From positions 3,644,762-3,708,761 of the forward strand of contig BCIO01000003.1 in the NCBI GenBank assembly GCA_001599975.1: a stretch of DNA of 64,000 nt, given 5' to 3'. Made by a program: the position numbers and the translations under genes. The notes beneath the pieces were generated by a model, which was not told the origin of the DNA, ran no database searches, and worked only from the letters and a program-made list of their open reading frames with translations. The DNA comes from Cystobasidiopsis lactophilus (Eukaryota > Basidiomycota > Agaricostilbomycetes > Agaricostilbales > Chionosphaeraceae). Shown one piece after another: positions 34,266-44,000 of the stretch. Numbering within the stretch: position 1 is the first letter of the stretch; every line of letters starts with the position of its first letter.

Positions 34266-34281
34266 ACTCCTGATGTCTCCA
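34129..34281 (+). tRNA. tRNA-Ala(AGC) gene with two interruptions
   Basis: Removing 34144-34207 and 34230-34245 leaves a 73-nt cloverleaf. Acceptor GGGGATA pairs with TGTCTCC and includes the G3-U70 pair that identifies tRNA-Ala. D stem is GCTC/GAGC with loop AGTTGGCA; the anticodon stem CCTGC/GCATG has one C-U mismatch; the anticodon is AGC; variable loop AGGTC; T stem TCGGG/CCTGA; discriminator A. The 16-nt interruption sits at the canonical 37/38 intron position. The 64-nt one lies in the D-loop between positions 15 and 16 and splits the A box. A B box (GGTTCAACTCC) is intact. Whether it is transcribed and spliced is unknown. Confidence 0.72.
34144..34207 (+). other. 64-nt GT-AG insertion in the tRNA D-loop
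   Basis: It begins GTGCGACC and ends TTCATCAG, with a CTGAT branch-like motif 25-30 nt before its end, so it has the form of a small spliceosomal intron. The host sequence TCAG occurs at both edges (gcTCAG / caTCAG), which would also fit an insertion with a 4-bp target duplication. The same insertion is in the right-arm tRNA copy, so it predates the inverted duplication. Confidence 0.65.
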
Positions 34282-34321
34282 CTCGTCTGGTTCGATTCCA
34301 GTAGCAACAATCGTCTCAAAA

Positions 34322-34330
34322 TTTTTTTTT
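34322..34330 (+). terminator. Possible Pol III terminator
   Basis: A run of nine T residues 41 nt downstream of the tRNA-Ala 3' end on the sense strand. Confidence 0.5.
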
Positions 34331-35594
34331 GCCCCGGGTGGAAAGCGCCTCCACTCTTTCCTTCCTCGCGACTTTTGCAAGTGCTTCTTTCTTTTTTGAC
34401 AGGTTTTGGAAATCGCTCGTGTGGCAGAGGAAGGTTACACCCATTCATGGTACTCGTACGATGGACGGTGGCCCAATTTTCGAAAGGCGTCGCTGTCAGT
34501 GTGCAAGTCCCCGTCTCGGCACGCAAAGCCAGACTACTTTGACTCTCATGGCAACCGACTGTCTGCCATCTGCTTATGCGAAGACTGCCCACGCCTTCAC
34601 AGTTGTCTTCGCTTGCCGACGAGCTGTTCCAATGCCTTTCGTGTGCTATTGGCCATTCCCGTCGACAACAGCGCAACGACGTATGCAGTCTTGAAAACTC
34701 TTGAAGTAGCACTGTCCAAGGCTCAGGCTGTCTCCTATTTGCCCCTTTGCTCGACTTAAATTGGACTACAGACTGGGTTATTAATTTTGGTATTGCGTTA
34801 TCGTAAGCTCTTGCGGGCTACAGATGTCATTGAGCTAGCCTGTCATCTTGGCGGCATGCTGCTCATTAGCAGACACCAGCGTTTCGCGATCAAAGACCTG
34901 AAAAGGACTACCGAGCGAATTCGATGCGGTGCTCGTACCAAGACGAAACCTGTATGTATGTATTAGTCTGAATCAGAGGTACTGAGCGTCCGCAAGGTGA
35001 ATCTGACGGCGTCTCGACAGCAATGCAGACTCGAATGACTCTGTAGTTGCCTGCTTGCCTGCGTGCTACCCGGTCAGCCACATCTCAAAACTACGATCCG
35101 CTCCCTCGCGTTTTGAAAGGAGGCGACTGCTTCTGGTGCACATTGTCTGGAACGGGCATGGCTCCCACAGTTGCTTTTGCTGCCGAGAATTCGAGCAAGC
35201 CAACATCAACTTAGAGCGGATCATCTTGCCAGGCTCTGTGGCCATTTTGCGTCTTTGCCTTCTGTCGACGGTGCCTCGCGGCTTCATAAATATACAAGCG
35301 GTGGAAAGCGCCGCCACGAAACAAGGAGACACCGGGCGCTCTGCCACCCTACTGACCAGGACCATCCGACGAAACCTTGCAATCCCGCAAGATCGACCCG
35401 CTTCAGGCGTAGATGCGCGACGCCTTCAAAGGTTCTCGCGCTGCGGAGGCGGCTCCAGCCAGAGCTCTTTGACGCTACGGCTTCTCTCTTTTCTTCCACG
35501 GACGGCCTCCACCCCCTGGGACTGATTCCAATTGCCTGTCGAGGCTCTGCGGAGCGCTCTTGTACATTTTCTACAAATACTAGACTGGTCATGT

Positions 35595-35638
<44 letters not shown>
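35595..35638 (+). repeat. 44-nt poly-G run
   Basis: Uninterrupted G from 35595 to 35638 on the plus strand. Such a run could form quadruplexes, or may be a sequencing or assembly artefact. Confidence 0.85.
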
Positions 35639-35640
<2 letters not shown>

Positions 35641-35788
35641 AAGATTTCAGTCGGTCGGCGCGGGCAAGTGAATAGCTCGATTCAGCGCTTTTGTTCCAGC
35701 CATGAAACTCAATCGTCGCAGTAAACGGTGCTTCTCGTAATTCCGCCCATTTTCCCATTCGATTCGTCCCTCTCATTCTCTGCTGCAG

Positions 35789-35856
35789 TCACTCAATCCG
35801 ACTCTTGCTCAATACTATCCAATCACTCAAAGCGACTCTTGCTCAATACTATCCAA
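35789..35856 (+). repeat. 34-bp tandem duplication
   Basis: Two copies of a 34-bp unit (35789-35822 and 35823-35856) sharing CGACTCTTGCTCAATACTAT, differing at about two positions. Confidence 0.8.
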
Positions 35857-36531
35857 CAGACTTTACGCTGACCTTCTCCTACCATTCAGCCCAAATCGTG
35901 GGGAAGAGAAGCTTACCAACCGCCGCAAGAATCGGGACGGTGGTTCCGCGTCGCTCGACTCGGATTCGGACTCAAGCGATGGCGGCGGTAACGGTGGCGG
36001 CGGCGGTATGCGTCTACACGAAACCCGCCGAGGTCGATCTCCTCGAATGACGCACGCTCAAGTGCATCAGAAATTGGATTCTCGCAAACCGACCCCGATG
36101 GGAGACACAGATACCGACACAAAAATTCGCCAATCGATTGCATACAAAGGCTATAGGAGACCCTCTGGATCGTCCATTCCCAAGCTACTGGCAGACGCCT
36201 TTTTTGCAACTGTTCCTTTTCCAAATGTTGCTCTGTGCCTTGCGCTAGCTCTCCATTTATCGTACTACTATTGCATTCTCGTTTCATTGCCTTTACACAT
36301 TGCCTTTACACAACACGACGGTACTCTGAGCCACTACAATACAAGCATCTGCTCAAATATGAAGTGAGCCAACAACAAGCAGACGCTGGTGGCAGGCACT
36401 CCAGGCAGTCCAGCATGTTGATTGCTGGCTTATGGAGGTGAATCTTGGCTAGCGCCCGAAACCCTCACCAAAGTCTTCTCCGACAGGGTCTTCTTCGACA
36501 GGGTTTCTGATCGTAGTGAAGCAATCGGCAG

Positions 36532-36643
36532 TGAACCCGAGACCTCAAGCAGGCGCTCTGCCAACTGATGAAGGAGCTTCGAATCAGGATCGGGGACTTG
36601 GGAAAATCCGGAAGTGATGTGGTCGCACCTGAGCTATATCCCC
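36532..36643 (-). pseudogene. Broken tRNA-Ala copy
   Basis: The minus strand carries the same 5' half as 34129 onward (GGGGATATAGCTCAG, the D-loop insertion, TTGGCAGAGCGCCTGCTT). The 25 nt covering the anticodon, the 37/38 intron and most of the 3' anticodon stem are missing, and homology ends within the T-loop. It cannot fold into a tRNA. Confidence 0.75.
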
Positions 36644-37468
36644 CTTGAAGTGTTTTTGAGATTTCCGCAGATGTTGAGAGCTGCTACGAGAGGGCCAAAT
36701 CCGCAAAATTTTTGGATTTTTCGGTTTTTCATGAGGTTGGAGAGGTTTTCTGGCCATTTGAGAGCATTAGGAAGACGGTGTAGCATCCAAGGCATATGCT
36801 CCTCAAAGGAGGAAGACGATCGATGCGGAAACGGCTCCGGGAGAGGCATTCATGCGCGGGCTACCCGGAACCAGCTTGGCCGTTTGCGGCTCTGGCGTTG
36901 CCTAAGAGTCTTGAAAATCAGCTTTGAGACGATAAGAGCCGGTTGCTGAACAGCGTTTGGCGCCGAAGAGGCTTCCTGGTTCAGGCTCGTCGGTCGTTCC
37001 GAGCCTCCGCCACCCGGCCCAAAGAACCCGCCTCGCCACTAGGCTGAACGGTGCATTGGCCGTTTGTGACATAGCGAGAGCAGAGATCAATTGTTGGGCC
37101 AGATCGACCTTGTGTGAGGTGGAAGTGGCCAAGCTTGGAAGCGGGTGGAAGCAAGGCGGCAGCTGAACCCGGCCATGTTAGGCGCCAAACTCCTCTTAGG
37201 AGACCCTGGTCCAGCATAGCGTCTAGCAGTCGTGGGCGTGCTCTTGATCACTCCAACAGGCCCAGGGCGCGCCGCCACCGGGCAGCGAACCGAAACGTCG
37301 ACCTCGTCCCCAAGCGCCAGCCAACGAGATGGCAAGACCTAGAAGCCGGCCTTGTCGGGCTTGGTCAACCAGTGTCAGCCAAAAAGCACCTGAGCACAAT
37401 CCTCCAGCTCACCTTTTCCATCTGCGAAAGGAGGGTGATCCACTTGGGGACCGGAAAGCTCGGTTCGG
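36532..37468 (-). repeat. Right arm of large inverted repeat
   Basis: 937 bp, matching the left arm (33304-34265) in reverse complement. A single mismatch is visible near the outer edge (GTCCCC versus GCCCCC). It lacks the 25-bp anticodon segment of the left arm. Confidence 0.9.
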
Positions 37469-38532
37469 TCATTGTGGCCAAAGGCGCCATTCCAAGAGTA
37501 GCATTTGGTCATGGATCCAGGATGAGACGTTTATTACCCCAAACTCGATTCATTCGATCAGAAAGAAAGAAAGAGAGCCAGCAAGCGAAGATATTTTGTC
37601 AAACCTCCGAGCGCTCGTCCTTGTTGCAGAGGAAGTCGCCCTTGTGATGAGCCCGAAGGTGGACGCTGGTATCACTGAAGCAGTATAGAAGTAGCGTCGC
37701 TAGCCTGCTAGGAAAGAGGGCAGCACTCCTTCGAAAAAGGCAAGGCTGAGGCGCTCGGCTGGGCAGAACTGCGGTCCGACCTCCGCGCAGGCAAGGTCGC
37801 TTCCAATCTGCATCCTGTCGCTGCCTCAGCTATCTGTACGACCACAAGATACATTCCTAAGACAACAGAAAGCCACAAGTCCGAGAGTTGATGACCGACG
37901 CTCTCCATTTCGCTTTTCGTTTCGTTGCCACCCGGTCGGCCAAACCTCTGAACGACCGTGGCTTTTTTCACGTCTGCATCAAGTCCTGGGATTGTTGATT
38001 TGGCCTGGTATGCTGCTGGCGCTTGGGCTCCCTCCTTTGCTTTGTGAATTGCGGGTGCACTTCGAGCTGAAAGGCTAACCACGCTTTCCTCTCGGCTTTC
38101 GGGCTCCTTTGCCCTGTCATTCTTTGCGTCTGTGTTAGCCCTGGTAGTGACAGTTCAATCTGTCCTGCTGGTGCACAGCCCCGCCAGCAGACGCACTAGC
38201 TGTTCGACAGCTGAGCCCTTGGCCTGGCCCTCTCCGTTTCAAATGAGAGCCCTGGCAAAGGCTTCGGGGCTCTGAGTTCGACTCAGAGTCCAACATATAT
38301 ATGCTGGACCCGAATCCGTTTGACTCGTTCGCCTTCCAATGCCCTTTGTTCCCAACGACATGACCCACCAACCGCATTCCTTGTCCCGGTTCTGCCAAGA
38401 GCCTTTACTCTTTTCCTCCCTTCTGAAGGCCTTTACGTCTATCTGTTCGCTCTCTCGCTTTCTCTCGCGACTCATTGGCTCGCTCGACAACTTCTTTGAA
38501 TTCGTACTGCCGCCACCGACTGACGCGCTCGC
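37469..38532. other. No gene recognised
   Basis: Short frames only. A GAGCCC/GGGGCTC hairpin followed by a GAGTTCGACTC stretch near 38,235-38,275 resembles part of a tRNA but does not fold as one. Confidence 0.4.
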
Positions 38533-39536
38533 ATGGAAAGACAAGGGCAGGTGCCTGCTGCTCTGTTCCATCCTGTAAGTCCTGCGGAAACTACCGTCTG
38601 ATTCGAGCTCACTAGAAGCGACCCCAGGAGGCGAAACCAGGTCAACCCAGCCTGGGCCTCATGATGGGACAACGCGTCCATCTTGACGCCGTACTTTTCG
38701 AGTTTCGATTCCTGCCCCACCAGATCAAATGGCCAGAACAGAATCAGGGCCAGCCTAGAGAGATTCATGCCTTTTACCTTTGGGAGCTCAGCTCAGCCTC
38801 AAAAAGCCACCCGCAGAGTATCGTTCAAGTTCCTGTATTCGCGGGAGTGGAGCCACGCCTTTCGTTTCTAAAGAAAACCGAATATGTTGCTGAGCACGGA
38901 GCGGCCCTTCAATTACCACAGTCCGAAGAGGAAGTCTGCCTCGTTAAGTTTCGGGTCCCTTCCAAATATATTGGTGGGTAGAGCAAGGCCGCCATATCGA
39001 CCATCTCCTGACGCTTGTCTTCTAGATGTGAACTCTGAATACTCTGTCAACGTGACGATGATATGGGGACACGATGAGGCTCTTCACGGCATCCGTATCA
39101 CTGACAGCACCAAAGGTGTGTTTCTTGTGCTGATATGAGATGGTTGTTCGATGCTGAGTGTCGGGAACAGGCAAGAGCCTGCTCGGAGAGCGTATGCATG
39201 CGCCTCAAGCCGACACCCAACACTGGCACCAGCTCGACCACGCTGCAAGTTTGAAAGCCAAGATCAAAATAATGGACTTGCGCAAAGCAGCGGTCTCTCC
39301 GGACCAGGCTGGTGAGCTCTTCTCGCCTTACCTTCTCGCGTGGGCTGGGGTTCATCTGTCTGCCTTGCGATGCGACCTTAGGCCATCATGGCGTCACTCC
39401 TGGCGCTGTCCAACCTCCAGGAGCACTCAAGCGCAAGGCAGCGGACGAGCTCGAACCTGAACAACGCCGTGGCGGGGTTGCTGTTCAAGGCCCGGGCAAA
39501 GCAGCTCTCCCTCAAGGCCCAGGTGCCAAATCTTGA
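38533..39536 (+). CDS. Uncharacterised 257-aa protein
   Basis: Five exons: 38533-38574, 38628-38973, 39026-39115, 39171-39311 and 39382-39536, totalling 774 nt. All junctions are GT-AG with consistent phase. The protein begins MERQGQVPAALFHPEAKP, then a beta-like region (VHLDAVLFEFRFLPHQIKWP, EVCLVKFRVPSKYIDVN, YSVNVTMIWGHDEALHGIRI), a charged helix (SLKAKIKIMDLRKAAVS) and a Gly/Pro-rich basic tail with a possible nuclear signal (KRKAADELEPEQRRGG). No membrane segment. I do not recognise the family. The regular exon structure argues that it is real. Confidence 0.65.
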
Positions 39537-40004
39537 AGCTACATATTGCTACTTTCCATGCCTTCGACTTCTTTACTATGCAACAGAATAGATTTCGCTC
39601 TTTGTATAGCTTTACTCTCTTTCCAGGGCACTTTGCCCGCTCTCGCCTTGATACCTCAAGGTGGCAAAACAAAGGGAGCGTCGAATTAGGCTGACCCTAC
39701 TCGCACTTCTGCTTGACCAGTCTCAATTGAAAACGAACGTCAATGGGAGAGCGTGAGTATGGTATACTAAGAGAGAGCCTTTCGTTGCAAATGCGCGTTC
39801 GACGTTGCCACCATAAGGAGCCAGATTCTCGCACGCAGCCGAAAACGAGGAAGCCGTCGCTCATTGGGCGTTGACTAGCTTAGGCCATGGAAAGAATGAA
39901 GGACATTGAGGGTTGAAAAGAAAGGAGCCAGAGAAGACATCGGAGCGAGATAGAAAGGTGTTGGACACGGGGCAGTCAGAGCGGTCGCACGCGTCGCAGT
40001 TGAC
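39537..40004. other. No gene recognised
   Basis: Convergent intergenic spacer. Confidence 0.4.
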
Positions 40005-40320
40005 TTAGTGGCGCCCTGTATGACCAGAGGAGCTTTGTTGCCTAGATGAAAGCAAGGAGCCCAGGTCAGCGAGCTGGCGTTGAATCAGAGCGAGGTTCAT
40101 TGACGTACTGTTGTGAGCTCGTGGCTGCAAGCAAGTTGGAAAAAAGCACTCGCCACTCTGCATATGCAGCGGCGTGGTTGGGATGAGATGGGTCAGCAGC
40201 GGCCACTGAGATCTCGGCAAGCCTCCGTTCGGTGTTCTGAATGGCAGCCTGCGTCATCCTTCTCATGAACTCGTCCCTACTGATCTGCCGGTTGCCCGTG
40301 GGTTGGTTGTTGGGGTTCAT
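40005..40320 (-). CDS. Uncharacterised small protein (82 aa)
   Basis: Exons (minus) 40320-40109 and 40041-40005 (intron GTACGT...TCTAG) total 249 nt. MNPNNQPTGNRQISRDEF precedes one amphipathic helix (MRRMTQAAIQNTERRLAEI), then AYAEWRVLFSNLLAATSS and a Gln/Ser-rich end. It is small and helical; no family recognised. Confidence 0.5.
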
Positions 40321-41042
40321 TCTACTTTTGGATGTGGGAAAAGGAGAAGAAAAGGGGGGTGCAAGTGAGAGCTTTAAATGCCGCGAGGTGAAGAAGACTC
40401 CTTCTTGAAACCGGGTTTTTCGGCGGCGCAAAGAAGAAGTAGCCACCTGTCACGGAGAGAACCACTTCCTATGGTATCCTCGTTCCTGTGTCCACAAGCC
40501 AGGACACTTTCTCGGGTACTTGCTCGGGCCAGTTGCGCGCATGCGTCGCCAGCCAAGAAGTTCAGCCACGAGCAACGACTTCGCTTCCCACAGACCACAA
40601 AGCTCAAGAATGATTCGCTGCGAGAGACTCTAGCCGCAATGGTTGATTGCATGTCACTACTGTAGCGAAGAACCGGCTGGGCATTCGCAAAGACCAAGCA
40701 CAGCGAGGAAGTTTGCCATTAACGTCAACGATGATCCGAGCAGCCACAAATGCTGCTGGACAGCAGAGCAGAACTGATTCAGCTTGTCATTGGAGGGCAA
40801 AGGGCGCAAAGTTGAGGGCAAGAGTCGGTCATGGGCCAGACTTCAAATCCGGACGCTCGCTTCGCCATTTGCACAACTGCACTGCGTCTCTGTGAATCTT
40901 AAGCAGCAAATAAGAAGCACGCAGCAGCAGGCAACGCGAGACCAAAAGTCAGGCCGGGCAGGTCATGGCTCTCTGAGCTCAAGGAAATTTGTTGTGGTCC
41001 GCTTCGTCGACGGCCGAGCAAGGTCGACGCGACGACCGGACG
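40321..41042. other. No gene recognised
   Basis: Divergent region between the 82-aa gene and NUP192. It probably holds both promoters; no clear elements identified. Confidence 0.4.
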
Positions 41043-44000
41043 ATGAGCGAGAACATGGACGAGCTGCTGTCAGTGCTGGAGCAAGGCGACGCCCAGGATG
41101 TGACGACGCTCCGGCTGCTGCTCGCGCGCAACAAGGAGCAGCTCGCCCGCCTGCTCCGCTTCCCACGCCCGTCGCCCGCCGAGAAGGCCCAAATCGAGGC
41201 TGGTGCGTGGCGCTCTGGTCATTGCTGCTCGTTGCACACTAAACGCAGGCGGGTGCAGGCAGCTACAGCCCCGTCCAAGGGCCGCCATTGAAGCTGTCCG
41301 CCGAATTCAAGGTGGAAGCCCTGTTCGTCGCCTCCCAGCTCCAGCTCTCCGAGTTCACTGCGGCCGCGCTGCTCGTCCAAGCCCACTCTCTGCCGCGCGG
41401 CAACCGCGGCCTGGGCGAGCTCGCCGTGCTGCTGTTCCACCGGTTGCGGGCCGCCATTTTGGATTGCTGGGTTATGATCCTCGCCGGCGCTGGCGAACAA
41501 GACAATTCGCCCAGGTCGACCGTGCTGGCCGGCTTCGTCAACGAGGTGTGTGCGTCGGCAGAGTGGCAGGCCTCGCTGTTGGCCGAAATCGACAGGCTGG
41601 CCGGCGAAGCGACCGCTCTGACATCCGCCTCCGCCGCGCCACAGCAGGTCTCGTTCAGCCAAGACGTGCAGCAACACCGGTTGAATTGCATCCAGCAAGA
41701 GCGCAACTCGCTCGCCGTCGTGCTCTTCCACCTCGACCTCCTGCCGCCGACCCGGCTCGCCCTCTTAAAATGGCTCGCCGCCAAACCCTCCTTCACCCAG
41801 GACCCCGCGATCTCCCACCTCCTCATTGCAGCCCTCTCCTCGCTCTCTGCCTCCTCGGCCGCCCACGACCGGGACCAGCTGGGCGTTCAGCAAGCCAAAG
41901 ACCTGTTCCAGCTGCTGTCCAAGTCCAAGTTTGCATTCGAGCCGCTGAGGGGCTTGCTGCTGCTCCAATGGACCCTGTTCTTCACCGCTGCCTGCCAGGC
42001 CAATCCCAACTTGGAGCAAGACTCGCAGATCTGGGAGGAGGTCGTCGAGCGGGACGTGTCCACCTCCCTCCGCCTCGGCGCCCTCGCTTTGCTCCTCGAC
42101 ATCCTGGCTTCTTTGCGGACGACCTTTCAAGAGGAGGGGTTCCGGCACCAGGTGTTGGTACAGTTGGAGACCACAGTCGAAGGGTTCTTGGCCACCATGC
42201 ACTCGGTCCTCAAGAAGATCAAGAACAGGGAGGAGGACTCGCGCTCGTCCTTCGCACCGCGCCGCCGGTCATCCAATGCCGCAGAGCACAGCGAGACGAG
42301 CGACATGGTCACTTTGTTTAACGTCATTCAGCACCTCTACGCCGGGCGACCGGACTCGGGTTTGAAATACTGGCTGGACGATGACGACGAAGAGGAGGAG
42401 GAGACCCGCCTGAACGCGTTCCTCAGATGGGCAAGCGAGTCGAGGGACCAGAACATGTCCACCGCTTTCCTCCAGATGCTCCAGTCCCTGGCAGCTGGCG
42501 AGAAGAGCGCCACTCATGCGTTCGTTTCGGGCCTTTGCCTCCATTCATTCTCACTATCGAGACTGATGATTTTTCATGTCCGGTGAACAGATTCGAGTTC
42601 CTTTCCGCCAATTCAACACCGACGACGAGCAAGGATGGCGGCCAGCAAAACCTCTGCTCCTGGTCTGCTCTCTTTGGCGCCCTGTCCTTTTACGTCTCCC
42701 ACTTCACTTCCGCTGCCCCGTCTGCCAACCAAAACCCGTCGCCGGGCAACCAAATGCACCCAGTTGCACTCGCCCCGAGCCACATCCAAGTGATCCCGCC
42801 AGAGGAGGTCGAGCAGCTCCGCGCCCTCGTCCGCCTGCTCACCCAAGTCGTCGCCTTCTCCCCAATCGCCCGAGCCAGCCTGTTCGAGAACTCGACTTAC
42901 AAGCCGATGCAAACCATTTTCAGCTTGGCCAACCACCCGATCGACTTGGACTTCAAGGGCGACCTGCTCGAGGCCGTCGCTGCGTTTGCCTCCACCTCGG
43001 GGACAAGCGCGGCGGTTGGCGCAGAAGCGACTAGGAGAATATGGACCCTACTGGAGGCAAACCAAGTCCTGCCCACCTGGAGCTTCCAGGGCGCGCAGGG
43101 CGGCGCCAAAATTGACGGCGGCGTGGTTACCGAGCTCGAGGCCGTCGAAGCGCCCGCCGAGCGATACCCGTCTACGACCGCCTTTGTCACTCTGCTTTCG
43201 GCCCTTCTGCCGTCTTCCTCTTCCAGCAAAGGCGAGAGCTGGAGCGTGGCCGCGGCCGCCACGCAGCAAACCTTCCCGGACAACTTGGGCGCACCACAGC
43301 GGCGGCCGGGCCTCCAGCCGTATGTCACCTACGTCCTCGACAGCGTCTTTCTCAAGCTCCACCAGCGCAAGTTTAAGCACGTTGCAGATCAATGGGCTCT
43401 CACCTTGGCGACGCTCTCCTTCCTAGAAAAGAGCTTGGCCTCCCTGCGGCTCCAGCCTTTGCTCCAAAGGCCTTCGTTGGCCACACTCCAGCTCCTTTTC
43501 CAAGAGCCGGGGTTCGAAGTGCTCACCAGGGTGCTGGGTCCGCCGAGCGGTGTCGTATTTGGTCAGCTGATCGCGGTAGCGGCGACGCCTTTGGACGACC
43601 TGCTCGCTGTCGACTGCCCTCCCGCCAAACTTGAAAGCGTCAAGCTCAGCCTCAGGATCCTCAACTTACTCTTCCACCTCTCCCCGGCTTTCACCGAGCT
43701 CATCGTGCCGTGGTTGACCAGCCAGGAACGACTGCCACCGGCTGCTGCCTTCAGTATGCGGCTTTTGCAAGGCATCCAACCTCTGGAGGATTTGATACTC
43801 GCCATGCCAGAGATCCAAAATTCGGTCCCTCGCATAGCCGCCCTTGTCAATCTCACCACTGGCGGCGTCGCTCTCCAAGTCGTCGAATTCATCAGCTCCT
43901 TGTCGCTGTCCCGCGCCTTCACCGTCGTCGATGCCCAGTTCATCTCCAGCACCCACCATTCAAGAATCAATCGACTGGTTGGTTTCTTGGATGCCAGCCC

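Larger units (their letters stand above)
34331..36531. other. Centre of the inverted repeat, no gene recognised
   Basis: About 2.2 kb with only short frames. It holds a 44-G homopolymer (35595-35638) and a 34-bp tandem duplication (35789-35856). Small local duplications also occur near 36290 and 36470. Confidence 0.5.

Noticed and set aside
34283-34303. Second T-arm-like hairpin (CTGGTTCGATTCCAG) just after the tRNA-Ala
   Set aside because: The stem is good, but no 5' half with a matching acceptor was found; likely a fragment.
36614-36949. 111-aa frame across the broken tRNA copy
   Set aside because: It runs through tRNA sequence and has no recognisable domain.
38235-38275. tRNA-like T-arm (GAGTTCGACTC) after a GC-rich hairpin
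   Set aside because: T-stem pairing fails at canonical positions and no matching acceptor or D arm lies upstream.
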